A stretch of DNA of 64,000 nucleotides from Alentia gelatinosa (Eukaryota; Annelida; Polychaeta; Phyllodocida; Polynoidae). A program made the translations under genes and the position numbers. Below the pieces are notes generated by a model. That model worked only from the letters and a program-made list of their open reading frames with translations. It had not been told where the DNA came from and did not search any database. How positions within the stretch are numbered: position 1 is the first letter of the stretch; each line of letters starts with the position of its first letter. The stretch covers positions 53,400,789 through 53,464,788 of the forward strand of contig OX465584.1 in assembly GCA_950022655.1 (NCBI GenBank), read 5' to 3'. Positions 23,735-35,555 of the stretch are shown here, one piece after another.

Positions 23735-24180
23735 GAATACCTGCCGACGAAAATGCCGCCGATTATATTCACCCATTACAATAATCGGTCGTTTGTTATA
23801 TTCGAGAAAAAATGGGTGCTCATAATCGGTGACGATCAGCGAAAATGTTGATTTTCCATGAAAATTTGTCTCTGACCAATTTCAGACCCTTAAGTTCAGT
23901 CCGCCGATTAATTAAACACAGAGACACTTCATCAGTGGTAAAAAAAGTTGGTCGGTGGTGCTATATTTTATAATGTTCGAGAAAAAAATTATATGGGAAC
24001 TGTCTAAAAAAAAAAAAATCGGGCTGATCGGGCCCCGATCCCCGAAAAAAATGTGTTGACCCGTTTTGTTTCCACCTGAAGATTGCTGCAACAGAAGCGT
24101 CACATAATCGGTCGGCGGTGCTAAATGCCATAATCGGTGGTATTGCAGCCGATATTCCGTAATCGAGAACCACCTGACGA
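23735..24180. mobile_element. Family C-like MITE, decayed
   Basis: It contains CTGCCGACGAAAATGCCGCC, ATAATCGGTCGGCGGTGCTA and ATGCCATAATCGGTGGT. These C/U words provide the uninterrupted reference for the insertion at 51833. Confidence 0.5.
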
Positions 24181-24552
24181 CTATTGGCTATATGATTTAT
24201 GTCACTATATAACTTATTATATTTATATAAATTAATTAACCGCCTAACCTCAGAGGACTCGACAAGTCTAGTTGGAGTATGATATACGCTCTAGCTGTTG
24301 TTGTCGGTGCGTGTATCCAGGTTACGGGGTCATCAAGGTCGCGCGTGACGTAACGTTCGCCGCAACGGTTATTCCGCTGCCTCAAATCAACAACACAAGT
24401 CGTGTTTTAAGTCTTACCTATCTAGATGTTCAGGTTTATTGTAAATGTGTTAATAAATCCATGTTTATATATATTTACCGCCATCCCTGTTTCGTGTTCA
24501 ATCCATTCACTCATCTATCATAGGTTAACATTATTTATATGTATATATACAG

Positions 24553-24588
24553 TCGTCACTTTTTCAGTCGTCTAGTGTAAACGCTGGG
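24553..24588. repeat. Solo family B terminus
   Basis: AGTCGTCTAGTGTAAACGCT followed by GGGTGA. No partner end was found nearby. 24181-24552 is unassigned. Confidence 0.6.
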
Positions 24589-24974
24589 TGAGAGGCGACT
24601 TTGATGTGGAGGTCATATTCAGTGGACACTGGAGGTCCCACATCTGCACCTATCCCCAGTAACAGGCAGGTGTATTTTCTGCTGAATCAGCATCTTGCGT
24701 TCCGGTGACATATCCTTGGGGTCATGTGACTACACGAGGCTAACGAGCTTAGCCCGTATGTAGGTTGATTGGCTCTCTGATTGGCTGGTACATCTGAGCC
24801 CAGCTCCATCCGGGACCTGGGCTTCCCACAATTCCCCGCGGTCTCCTATCGTCTGTCTTCTTCCGGCCTGATAAAGCGTTTGATCCTTCCAATGACCTCC
24901 TTCCCATCCCCCACCCCCTATCCCACGTGGGTAGCTTTCTCTATGGTCTTCTTTCCCTAGCCTAATGATCCCGA

Positions 24975-25370
24975 TGTCTCCTCTCAATAGAGTATTTTCT
25001 TTCTCTCTCTAACTTTCTCATATTTCTCCCTTTCCTTTGCCGCCCCGTTCTATCTCTGTCCTGGTCCCCCTTTCTCGCCATCCAGGCTTTTCGCCACGCT
25101 TCTATCACTGTCATCTCTATATGGGTGTCTCTCTGTCTCTTTTGTCCCTTTCTTCTTTCTTCCCTTTCATCCCCCTGGCGTCATATCTATCTTGAATTCA
25201 GTCTGTATCTCTCTCTCTCTCCTTATCTGCATCTCTTAGTTTCTCTATCCATCTCTTCATATCTCTTGAACCTTTCTCTGTAGCACTCTTCTATATCTCG
25301 ACCGTTTTCTCTAAATCTCTTTCTAAGTCAAACTTGGTGTCTCCACGACCTGTCTATCTCTAATCTATGA
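24975..25370 (+). repeat. Long pyrimidine-rich tract
   Basis: About 400 bp dominated by C and T on the plus strand (TCTCTCTCT, TTTCTCCCTTTCC and similar) without one strict unit. Confidence 0.75.
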
Positions 25371-25492
25371 AATTTATTTTCATTCATACTGCTGCGCTCA
25401 GTACAGGAAGGCTACTATCAACGCGAGGCTAGTTCTACTTACAAACTTTGTCAATTTCTGTTGTCATTCAGGTAATATGAAGTTCATCAGTT

Positions 25493-25665
25493 CAACATTT
25501 ATTATCCATCGTATACAAAGTACCCATTGAGAATGAATGGAGACTCAGTAAACCACCAGCCATTATTTAAAAACTGTCAGATACTATAATCATGGTATGC
25601 GGATTTCAAATCCATGGTATACGGCATCAAAGCCAATATATATGGGGAAATAATCCCTTTGTGTT
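25493..25665 (+). repeat. N body (family D/N), copy 2
   Basis: TTATCCATCGTATACAAAGT, GACTCAGTAAACCACC and AAATAATCCCTTTGTG match the other N copies. Confidence 0.75.
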
Positions 25666-25892
25666 ATATAACAAAAAAGTAGACCCATTGATGACCTTAT
25701 GATGCATCTCCAAACGCAAAATCACGTTGGAAAGTCAGCTTTAATCCTAAGCCGATACACCCGAGGATTCACACAAATGCACGCATCGTAGGGTCTATAG
25801 TAGAGTATCGAGAGCTCACTGGACGCCGGGCCTTAATCTGGCAATTCTTTGGTTTAATTCACTTGAGATGATGGATAATTGATAAAATAAAC

Positions 25893-26030
25893 GATGGTTT
25901 TGTGGACAGGCGACTCTGTAAACCGATCGAGGGTGACGTAGTAGTGCACTCGTTGACGGTCGTTTATTACTACGAGTCGGCCTCTCATGGTTCACGGCCG
26001 TCTGTCCATACAACCATCGATAATTATCTA
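25893..26030 (+). mobile_element. Family D hairpin, copy 2
   Basis: GGTTTTGTGGACAGGCG... and GGCCGTCTGTCCATACAACC form the arms; the tip region is GTGCACTCGTTGACGG. A solo J terminus (GGACGCCGGGCCTTAA) lies just upstream at 25823. Confidence 0.6.
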
Positions 26031-27429
26031 TATATACAACAGTTGCTTATTAAGTCACCCAAATGAAAGAGAGTAAAAGGGCCGCTAAGAATTCGAGCCA
26101 AAGATCGACGATTTTCTTTAGTGATCGTCTGGTTCCAACGACTTTTAATGCCTATTGCTAAACTAACTATTCCCGACAAAGACAAACCCTGTTGAATTGA
26201 TCGCTGACAATTTTGTGGTGGTGCCAGAAATCGGAACAAAAATCGGTTGCCGACGTTAACAAGTTTTCATTTCCGCTTCCTAATTTCTGACAAAATAATT
26301 TGGATAAATATGTCAGAGTTAAGATAGGAAACTCTTGTTGATGCATAAGGAGTAAGCGCAAATAGGAAATCTGTAATCTAGTATGGTCTTTAGACAGATC
26401 GTGGATAAAATAAGGAAGACAAATAACTAACAATCAAAAGGCACAGCCTCCGGGATTTATCAAGGTATATGTCTTATCAAATTTCTGTCTTAGCCATATA
26501 TAAAGCAAAAGAAGAAAAAATAGAGAGTTGTCTCTTATAATCAAACTAGATATCCAAATAGCTGCATTTTGTTATTGAGAAATTCCTTGATACATATAGA
26601 TAAGATTAGTTTATAGAAAATATTGTTCTACGTGGGATTACACATGTATTTTCAACCTGAAACAATAACTGAATTTTGCGCTACGATGGATTTCACACAT
26701 GTAGTCAATAGATACCCAATTATGCAACTAAGGATTTGATCACATGTCAAATCACTGAAATTTCCAATAAAAAAGAGCAAAGCTCGTTTGAATAAAACAA
26801 ATCCGTCAGCGCCTTATTTCATGTTTAAATTGCGTCAGAGGCAAGATGGCATCTTCCATCACACAATAGCTATTTGCTCTATAAACTACTATAGTTTACT
26901 ATGTGTGTTACGCTGAACAATATGTGTAATCACTCATTAGAATGAGGATTATTACTTATGATGTATCATCACCCACATTATTCCACCATCTTCTGTTGTA
27001 TTTTATTATGTACTGGAGATCGCTCATTGACATTAACTAGAAGAGCTTTCTTTCAGAATGAAGTGAATAAAACTCTTTTCAAACTAAAAAAAACACTGCC
27101 GTGCTTATTTCCATATCAACGAAAGGTCTATCCTTAGACAGAATAGGTCGTGGGTTAAGGAACCTATCCATGGCTTCCTGCTCTTTGAAAAGACCACGAC
27201 TTTACAGAACACTACAGACACAATAAACATGAAATACGGCCGCGTCTTTCGTTCCTCCTGAAAAGGTTACCACCATTTGCAAGCCTCCCTGACGGTATCG
27301 GCCTTAGACTGACCCTATAGCCGAACGTGTAGAAGAAACAACGGTATAAATTACAACAACAGAAAGCGGTCAGTATCGATTTGGTGGCGCACCAGTAGAG
27401 AAGAGGGTACATTTCTGTCTGTTTGACTC
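26031..27429. other. No feature recognised
   Basis: AT-rich sequence without recognisable elements or coding exons. Confidence 0.5.
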
Positions 27430-27560
27430 TGCAGTCAATGGTATCATGTGTATCAGAACAGTGCAGCCGTAGAGGATGAGTATTAAATACAAAATAGTGA
27501 CTGGTTTCAGATACACGCAGTCGTATATGCTCCGAGGAGCTGATGCGTTGAAATCCACCG
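27430..27560 (-). mobile_element. Family M fragment
   Basis: GTGACTGGTTTCAGATACAC and TATATGCTCCGAGGAGC are the M right end in reverse orientation. Confidence 0.55.
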
Positions 27561-27629
27561 GATCTGCACATTTCGTAATATTCGGTCAAGTATTATACAT
27601 AGAAGAGAGATTTACCCAGCAGTATTTGT

Positions 27630-27885
27630 CGCCGATGGGCTACGACGGGCTACAACGGGCTACGAAATTGTAACATGTTTGAATTTCGTAGACACCCTAC
27701 GATTAACGTTTTTTGTTGTAGCGCGTCGTAGCGCGTCGGCGCGTGTCGTAGCACTCGGCGACAAAACCCAGCTAATTGACGCCGAGCTCTGCGACAGCTC
27801 CATGATATTTTTCGGTTTGTCGGCGACGAGGCCAAAGGGTTAATCGTAGAGATAATCGTAGTAGGTGGGAGGGCCCCCTAACTCA
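27630..27885. mobile_element. Family L MITE-like palindromic element
   Basis: Repeated GGGCTACGACGGGCTACAAC on the left; GCGCGTCGTAGCGCGTCGGC and ATCGTAGTAGGTGGGAGGGC on the right. The ends are related to J and K but not identical. Confidence 0.5.
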
Positions 27886-28107
27886 TTTAACGAATAATAG
27901 GTTGTAAGGTGTAAACACTATAAAAACTAGCCACACACTGGTAATTTATACCGATATTTAATCGGTAATCACCACCTCCCGACCTGACTGCTCCCGATAT
28001 ATCATCGGTGGGTTTTCCATCGGCAGGTGTTAAATGGGCCTGTCTTGGGTGAGGAGTAGTAATGAGAGGAGGCGGCCAAAAGCTGACCACCCCATTGATT
28101 ACTTCCT

Positions 28108-28875
28108 CACCCGGCGTTTACAGTGGACGACTTACAACGTTACGACTGTAGATCGTCAAGCCAACAGTCGTCAGGTGGTGGAATGTCCACTCCATAATTA
28201 GTAGAAACCAAACGAGAGTCAGCCTTCTCAATGTATATGCCACGATGGGCAGGTTGTGCATTACTATACGAGGCGTTAGCCGAGTGTAGTGATGAGCAGA
28301 CCTGACCAAAGTGGCATAAACATTGACTAGGCTAACTCGAGTTCGGTTTTGTAATTATCCTACCCCATCTCACTGATATACAGAGACAATTTTGTAATTA
28401 TCCATGTTAGTATCGTGTTGAGACTTATTGGAGGATGGCCACATTTATCAATGCTGTCGGATCTACTTTCGTTATCTAGTCCCTGATTGGTCCGTTTTTT
28501 TATTCACCTCGGTGCATAAATAACACTTTGTTCAACGCTCCGTCAAATACATTGAGTCAATGTTAAACCTATGGCGTTTTTTATTAGGGGTAGGATAAGT
28601 CGTCGACCTCAGAATGTACTTGAGCGTTTACACTGGCGACTATATATAAGTTTTCACCGAATCACCGCTCGTGGAGACGATTAATTCAAGGCCGCCTGAA
28701 ATTACGTTTTCCAAAATATCTCTCCTAAAAAATCAGTGGTGTCATGCCCCAATATACATTGCTGCTTGAAATTACATTGAAATTTCATTGAATGATTTCT
28801 ATCATTTTACTGCTGAAAGTCGTCAGGAGTTGCAAAATACCAAAAATCGCCGGCAAGAATCGTCAAGTGTTCGGC
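28108..28875. mobile_element. Family B MITE split by an A-like element
   Basis: CCCGGCGTTTACAGTGGACG on the left; CGACCTCAGAATGTACTTGA and CATTTTACTGCTGAAAGTCG on the right match 47505-47887 in order. Confidence 0.7.
28190..28598 (+). mobile_element. Family A-like element with divergent arms
   Basis: The hairpin AACGAGAGTCAGCC... AGGCTAACTCGAGTT has the tip ACGAGGCGTTAGCCGAGTGT. The body starts ATTATCCTACCCC, carries CAATGTTAAACCTATGGCG and ends GGGGTAGGATAA. The left limit is approximate. Confidence 0.75.
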
Positions 28876-29163
28876 CAGATGCCCATCTACCGATTTAGGG
28901 GTCAACGATTAGTTCCCAAATCGTATAGGAGTCGGTCACCTTGTCCCAGGCAAATTACGTAACCCTTCGCTCGACCGGCAGACATTGAGGAGATGGGGTG
29001 GTGGATATTAGTCCTAATTGGTGGCTCTCCCTTGCCTAGCTGTCCTACATCTACCGACTACGGCCGACTCCGTTAGGATGCCTTGGCTGAGACAAATTAC
29101 CCTCCGTTTGTCGCCGACAAACGTACATAAATGTTCCGAAATCGGTAGATGGGCATTGGGCTT
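28872..29163. mobile_element. Family R MITE
   Basis: The TIR GATGCCCATCTACCGATTT pairs with AAATCGGTAGATGGGCATT. The interior has CGGCCGACTCCG and GTCGCCGAC. Confidence 0.75.
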
Positions 29164-29364
29164 AAAAGCCGGGTCACTCTTTAGAAACTGTGGCTTTCAC
29201 ACCGCGTGCCCGGATAACGTGACGTCCTGGACCACACCACGGCCAGACTGCTGACGTCAGCACTTCTAGTACATTCTCATTACCACGATATTCAGGTAAA
29301 ACTCAGCGGGGCGGGAAGTTATACTTAGATATTCATATTATGAAGTATTTCCCTATATATTAGC

Positions 29365-29470
29365 TCCGAACAATACCATCCTCGTAGATGGTTCCACGCA
29401 ATATCCTCGCATTCTCTCAGATATTACTACGCTATACCTCCCCAGAGAATACGGCACTATTGTTCGAAAC
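29365..29470. mobile_element. Family M hairpin fragment
   Basis: CACGCAATATCCTCGCATTC and CAGATATTACTACGC are the M hairpin core. Confidence 0.5.
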
Positions 29471-29696
29471 AAGTTGATGTTGTGTATTTATACCCCATGC
29501 AGTATAATTGATTATTACGTACTACTGCTCCTTGTGCAGTATAATTACTGTACTGAATCCCATGCAGAACACTGTTATACTGAACACTTTGAAACATCTG
29601 CAGAGTGTAGAATTTCACATCGAAATGTTTTCTATGCCAATGTAAGCTAAGATTTTCATCAATTTTGTGTATATGATAAACACACATGTATAACCA

Positions 29697-29815
29697 CCCA
29701 CTATGCTTGTACGTGCTACTCGTTATTCACGGAACTCGGCCAAATGCCTCGTTCGTTAAAAACCATCTATTCCCCATCTCGTCTAGTAGCATGTACAGCA
29801 TGGTCTGGTTATTTT
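29697..29815 (+). mobile_element. Family E hairpin fragment
   Basis: CTATGCTTGTACGTGCTACT... AGTAGCATGTACAGCATGGT arms, decayed tip CGGCCAAATGCCTCG. Confidence 0.65.
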
Positions 29816-30062
29816 ATAAAGTATTCCTGCGCATCTGTTAATGTTTACGCACTCCAGTATACGGCCAATGCTCGCCCTACACTGTGAGGCAGCAGGGGCA
29901 TATGTACAGTATGAGTAGGGGGATCAGTTTACAGATAAAAGCCTCTAGTCAGTTTTCCTTTATGTTATAAACCCTCACACGCTTAAAGTTACTAAAAGAA
30001 GCCAATTTAAAACACAATTGTCGGTTCGTATAACAGTTAACGGTACAGTGCGGCGCACACAA

Positions 30063-30091
30063 TTTATATATATATATATATAATCTACGAT

Positions 30092-30158
<67 letters not shown>
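30063..30158. repeat. (AT)n microsatellite
   Basis: Two AT runs separated by AATCTACGATTATT. 30159-30582 shows no recognisable feature. Confidence 0.95.
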
Positions 30159-30162
<4 letters not shown>

Positions 30163-30582
30163 GGTCCGTATAAAAGCGTTCTGCCTACTAAAAGCGTACG
30201 GCACAGTAGGCCGTACATGATTTTTAACGATATATGGAGCAGAGGTCAGTAACTATACAATTTGCACAGGTGTATGATAAATATTAAAGCTACATGCGCT
30301 GGTGTATGTTAATTGTAGATGCTGGTTGTGCTGTAAGCTACACCTGACTTTCTGGTAACACTACACATACACGGTGTAAATACACATTCCTCCCGCGGTC
30401 GTCTGCGCTGTTTAGTGACGCACAGAGGCACACACAAGGGCTTCGATCGGCCACTGTTTACATCCGTCAGGTAATTGACGTTAAGTAACGCGCGGCGTAG
30501 GAATTCACCGACCCTCAGATGAATAGCAGAGTCGACGTGTAGTAACAGGTGAACGAGACTTGTCGGCCATAATAGGAGTGTT

Positions 30583-30853
30583 ACTGTAGAGGAAACCTAT
30601 GAAAGTTTAGGGTCAGAGCTCGTATTGCATCGAGTTTAATTCACGCAGTAATTCACAAGGCGAAGTAAAATCAATCAAGTTAGGATCGAGGTCTGACCCT
30701 AAACTTAAATGGGTTTCTGAATTTATAGATCTCACTCTTCACATTGGCTAATGGGCTCAAATTTGTGACATATTGCCCAACTGACTATTTTTCCTAAATA
30801 TATCACGGGCGCTGGATAACGAGTTCCCAATGTTAAGACTATAGACAGAAATA
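30583..30853 (-). mobile_element. Family H element, copy 3
   Basis: TAGAGGAAACCTATGAAAGT start, tip CACAAGGCGAAGT, then a body with CCAATGTTAAGACTATAG. It lies within C-like sequence (GTCGGCCATAAT before, ATGCCGACGAAAACCCCACC after). Confidence 0.8.
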
Positions 30854-30854
30854 A

Positions 30855-31215
30855 TGCCGACGAAAACCCCACCGTTATTATTCACGCTTTACAAAGGACG
30901 GCCGGTGGTTCTCCTTGTGAAAAGTAGGTGGCATATTAAGCCAGTTTCATTTTATTGGTGAGCTCAATAGTCAGTCAGTTGTCTCTCATATTGCATAAAA
31001 TCGTTTCCACCTTACGATTATTGCGTGGAATGTGTCGCATAATCAGTCGGCGGTGCGGAATGCCATTATCGGTGGTCATAAGAGGCAGGTGGAGGAGAAA
31101 TGTTTTGAGGTAAAATAAAGTTCGTTCTCCACCTATGCTGTCGGGAAGTATTTTATGGGACTGATATCTCGAACGACAATCACTACGGCCTCACTTACTA
31201 CCTTTTCTCTTATTA
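30855..31215. mobile_element. C-like remnant and G-type hairpin
   Basis: TCAGTCGGCGGTGCGGAATG and ATCGGTGGTCATAAG are C/U words up to 31090. From 31105, AAGTTCGTTCTCCACC to CTACCTTTTCTCTTATTATA matches G right arms. Confidence 0.5.
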
Positions 31216-31369
31216 TAGATAAGCTTCAGGGGCTCCAGTCACATCATATGTGAGCTAGTATTGTACCTACAAGTAGTGGACCTTTTTAGATTCATTGTCG
31301 GGGCATTAGATCTACACCACTTACATGTACTTATTTGATGGACTGCTGTTTGGAGTTTTATTGGGCTAT

Positions 31370-31560
31370 TGCATTGCCCATGTGAGAGTAACAGAGCACC
31401 AAATCATGGGCATACTGTACGCTACAAAAATCAATTATATCATTCACATAAAGAATGGATAACAGGGGACCAAGCACCGTCCCCTGCGGTAGTCCAAAAT
31501 CTACATCAGTCAGGCTTTCTCGCAGGGCTTTACTGTACTATCTCTAATGGTCAATTGCAC
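31370..31560 (-). pseudogene. Decayed non-LTR retrotransposon reverse transcriptase
   Basis: On the minus strand one frame gives GLPQGTVLGPLLSILYVNDI (31438-31495), matching the RT palm motif of Jockey/CR1-type elements (G-x-PQG-S-x-LGPLLF-x-x-Y-x-ND). It is followed by YAHD in place of the catalytic YADD (about 31403-31414). Upstream residues SKALRESLTDVDF fit the usual spacing. In-frame stops lie on both sides and no endonuclease or tail was found, so this is a short dead fragment. The catalytic Asp change (YAHD) also argues against activity. Confidence 0.7.
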
Positions 31561-31739
31561 AAACTCATGGAAACACGCGCACTCTTGTATATTCTATCAA
31601 CGTTTTGCTTGTCATACTTCAGTACATTTTCCTAATGTCGGGCGTACCTTGGCCACGTTCAATAGTCACTTTGTACTGTTGGCCGGTGTCACTTTGAACG
31701 TTAAGCACACGCTCTTTAAAGGCTTAAGTACCTAAATAA

Positions 31740-32090
31740 CCTTCTCCTAGTGTTAGCACTCACAGCCCAACACCATTTAGGAATGCGGGCTACGTTCGTG
31801 GTGCATACCTGCAATGCCTGCGGGACATGGCGTACAGCTTGACACTACTATGTAACCCTAAACCTCGGCTCTGAGCTCCCGGGGGCACAGTGTCCAAGCA
31901 GATCCCTTGTGCTGCTTCAGTTTACTTGTCTCTGCCAGAACCCGTGGTGTAGCAGGGAGGTGTTTTTAAAACTAAGTACGATAAAAGAATGAATTTTATC
32001 GTGGTCCTGATTGGATGCTTGTCACCTAAAACGACCCGTCTTTAAAGAGGACAGTCGTACAAGATGATCAGGGAAATATCTTGGTTTTTA
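31740..32090. other. No feature recognised
   Basis: Mixed composition; no ends, coding segment or RNA gene identified. Confidence 0.45.
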
Positions 32091-32094
32091 GCTG

Positions 32095-32524
32095 GGGGCT
32101 ATTCATAAAGTACGTACGCAAAATTACTATTTACCCATGCCGTATTTACTGTAAATACGTACCGTTTTGACTATAACGTAAAAATACTGTATGGACCACT
32201 GGTCCGTACACTAAAATACGGACCACCTTGCCATACACATTTATTAGATATTGGTTGTTAAGACAAACGAATTTAATGATTTTTTTTAAATTTCGGGTAT
32301 ATAGTAAATATATAACGTCCAACCATGCTTGTACAAGTCACAGAACTCGATGACAATTTAAGGTTTGTACGGAACTCTGCGTAAACGCCTCGTTCCGTAC
32401 AAACCGTAAATTGTCATCTCGTTCTGTGACATGTACAGCATTGTTAGGACGTTCTATATAAATTCTGAAATGTTTGCCCCCCCGCCATCCCTCCTCAGTG
32501 CGTACGTACTTTATGGATGGCCCC
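32095..32524. mobile_element. Family S MITE with CTG duplication
   Basis: TIR GGGGCTATTCATAAAGTACG / CGTACTTTATGGATGGCCCC, with CTG at 32092-32094 and 32525-32527. Almost all of its interior is a family E element. Confidence 0.85.
32123..32464 (+). mobile_element. Family E element, copy 3, inside S
   Basis: TTTACCCATGCCGTATTTAC to GTTCTATATAAA. The hairpin arms around TGCGTAAACGCC are well paired. Confidence 0.88.
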
Positions 32525-32814
32525 CTGGTGTAATGTGACTGGAATAAAACAGTCATTTATACATAAGTTTCCCAGATATTTTAACTGTTCCTTCCACCGC
32601 TCGAACCTGCTTTAGTGTGCATCTATATTATTGTATTTAACTACCCAATATTCAATGGCTAAGTGGATGAGTTATTTCATTGATTAATAATGTTCTTGAT
32701 CATATATAGGGTATACAAGGAAATGATGTTGATGTACACGCGGAACTGGCTGCGAATTAAAACCAGCAAACATTTTGTCGAGCGACGACCAGTATAAATA
32801 AAAGATTTAAAAAA

Positions 32815-32950
32815 AAAGAGATAAAATCAGAAACCCACTTAATGAAAATAACTGCTACATAATTCACCCAGCTTCGCTTTGGGAATTACTCCGCGGTCAA
32901 AGTCGGTGGAACACGGACCAAGTTATTTTCATCTCGTGAGTTTCCTTCTA
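32815..32950 (+). mobile_element. H-type hairpin without body
   Basis: AGATAAAATCAGAAACCCAC start; arms AATGAAAATAACT and AGTTATTTTCATCTCG; tip CCCAGCTTCGCTTTGGG. Confidence 0.6.
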
Positions 32951-33119
32951 TAGCTAGATCATGTAGACCTTGGGCATAGTGTTAGATTGGAAGAACCCCT
33001 GTTCACAAGAAGAATTGATAATAAACACTTCAAATGATAAAAGAAAAGTATAGAATAGAAAGCACTCTACCAATGGTTCAGAAATTCAGAACTATAAAAA
33101 TCTGACGTCTGGGAGAAAG

Positions 33120-33330
33120 TGTGATCAGAACAGCCATCCTTTAGGGCAGAGATCCGACCAGCGGTTCAGATCTCTGCTTGGAGAGTAAGCGAGGCCCCGG
33201 GTCCCCGGGACAGAGCACTTAAAAACGGCCCCGTCACCCGGGGACACATCGACCGGGGGCCCGCGTGCACGCCGATTGGGAGGGGGAGAGTGTACGTTAC
33301 CTGGGCCGCGGTACGGTGAGGTTTATATAG
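33120..33330. other. GC-rich patch with short palindromes
   Basis: CCCCGGGTCCCCGGG and related words give local GC far above the surroundings. No gene or element was recognised. Confidence 0.4.
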
Positions 33331-33566
33331 GGAGCCAAAGGGAGCCCACTGAAACGACAGATACCCGTGCTCAAAACACCACTTCCGGATACAGGCGCTC
33401 AGAAATTTCAGTATATGTGGTTAGAGATTATATACCACCCCCGCAACCCTTTTTTATATATCTATCTTTTTTGTACTCCACTCTTCCAATTGTAATGTTT
33501 CGTCCAAATCAAAGTGATGTTCTGTACAACATTTGTCCACTGTTTGTCATGGTACATGTACAGTAA

Positions 33567-33848
33567 GGCCCGGCGTCCACCTACTACGATAGGATTCCGA
33601 TTTGGTCTACGATGCACCTCCCGATAAAAAATCAAAATCGCATCGGGAGGTTACCTAATATCGGGGCAGTTGACCACGTTTCTGCGATTAGACACCGATA
33701 AAAACCCAATACAATGCGTGGTGGATTGGCTTGTCTTGATATATGTCTACGATTTTGCACCTTCCCGATATGGCACCGATTTTGACATTTTGTATCGGTG
33801 TCATATCGGGAGGTCTACGATTCTATCGTAGTAGGTGGACGCCGGGCC
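33567..33848. mobile_element. Family J MITE, copy 4
   Basis: GGCCCGGCGTCCACCTACTA with a near-perfect inverted partner and exact TAA duplications (33564-33566, 33849-33851). The best preserved J copy. Confidence 0.95.
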
Positions 33849-34171
33849 TAAGTCTGTCTACCAATGCCATTACTTATACCAAGTACTGTCTATTAAAGTT
33901 ATAGCCATGAAAAACAGTTGCTTGGCCAATTGAGGCTATTGTCCCTCTGTTAGGCTCAAAACTCCAAACTTGTAATATACTATGGAAGTCATGATGCTTT
34001 ATGTATAATTGAACCCGATAAAGAAACTGCTTTGAAAAAAAACATTGTTGTATATCGTATTCGTATGCTAGGAATCTGTGTCTTTAATGTCTTTAAGGCT
34101 ACATATAAAATCGCCCAAAGAGGGTGACCTGCATGTCTTTCTTTCCTGAATAAAAAAAATATCAATACACA

Positions 34172-34285
34172 ATATGATGGCTTTCTGGACAGGCGGCCGT
34201 AAACCACGCAAGGTTGACGCGTAGTAATACATGAGTGTCGGCGAGTGTATTACGACGTCAATCTCGCACAGCCTCCTATCTACAA
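34172..34285 (+). mobile_element. Family D hairpin, copy 3
   Basis: GGACAGGCGGCCGTAAACCA, GACGCGTAGTAATACATGAG and tip TGTCGGCGAGTGTATTACG; the right arm is partly decayed. Confidence 0.65.
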
Positions 34286-34676
34286 TATCTTACTCTCAAT
34301 GGCTACTAGATAATCATGTTCTTCTGGCATCATATTATACAGTGGGTATATCAACGAAAAGCTCTACTCCTGGCACAGTGTTTCATCAGCAGCTTAGTAA
34401 GCTATAGAAAAACATTCAATATCATACACCCAACATCTACTACCTGCTCCTAGGGTGTAGGATTAATGCTGTTCGGGCTCACTGAGACGTAACTCTGGAT
34501 GTGCTGGGTGTGCTATTAGAGTAGAGAATCGATGACTTAAATGAGTCAATAATTAAAATGGCATTTTTCGTGTTCCTTTGGAGGTATACTTGCGATTTCG
34601 TCGAGTTGGATTTGGATGCCACCCCCAACTGTCCTGCTCATATGATCACATACCCGCACCCCGATGAAGCTGAGAC

Positions 34677-34979
34677 TATCGTAAAACTGGATGAGTTTTA
34701 ATCTTGTCCACCGTATTCCACGACTAGATTTGGCAAAGTGACTTCATGAGGCGAAGCCGAGTCAAGTCCGGAGCCAAAACTTTAGGAGTGGAATGCGGTG
34801 GCCAAGATTAAAACGAATCAGGTTTTGATTTTATCCTACCCTATCTCCTCGATTTTGGAATATTACGTGATAACAATGCTGTATGCCACTAGTGGCATAT
34901 AAAACTCTGTATGCCAGTCAGCGTAGCATACGGAAAGCCAATGCTAAGCCTATGGGATTTTATATTAGGGGTAGGATAA
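34677..34979 (+). mobile_element. Family A element
   Basis: 303 bp, TATCGTAAAACTGG to GGGGTAGGATAA, tip AGGCGAAGCCGAGTC, palindrome TATGCCACTAGTGGCATA. Confidence 0.93.
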
Positions 34980-35384
34980 TAACTCCCTCCCCACCCCCCA
35001 CCCCCTGGCCGGTGATGGTGGCACCCTCTCTCGGCTACATTCCCACCTTAAAATCCTTACAGCTCCTATCATCTCGAGTGACACAGAACTTTTGCCAGCA
35101 ACCAACGTAGTGGTCTCATTGCTTTCTCTCGAGAATAACAGATTAAAAAACTACATTAATAAACTTTGATTTCGGTATGGCTTGAAATAAATCATAAGAG
35201 AAAAGGTATTTCTGCCAATAGATCTACAAAAAAGAAGAACAGGTTCGAGCTTTCCCTCCACGAGATTCTCACTCTTGTGGCCCCTCAGTCTCCAAACCTA
35301 AGTTTGCTTCACTATGTCTCTATGTGTGGGAGAATCTCCAAGCGGATTTTACCGGAATTGTAGTTTTTTTAGATATAGTAGGTA

Positions 35385-35555
35385 ACAATTATAAGAAAAC
35401 GTAGTCACTAAGCCCGAAGGGATGCTGATCACTGCCTTCTGTAACATAAATACGTCCCTCCACCTATACCATCGGGATGTATTTTATGCAATACAAAAAA
35501 CCTTGAATGGCCATCCCTATGGGCTCACTAACCACGTTTTCTCTTAATAGACTTC
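35385..35555 (+). mobile_element. Family G hairpin
   Basis: AAGAAAACGTAGTCACTAAG and CTCACTAACCACGTTTTCTC are the arms, with GCCCGAAGGGATG and CATCCCTATGGGC near them. Similar hairpins occur at 36222-36385 and 51340-51425. Confidence 0.65.

Noticed and set aside
27212..27589. 125-codon minus-strand ORF
   Set aside because: Part of it (27430-27560) is a family M element also found at 20825 and 54660.
33120..33330. GC-rich patch as a promoter
   Set aside because: No convincing motif set, donor or coding exon nearby.
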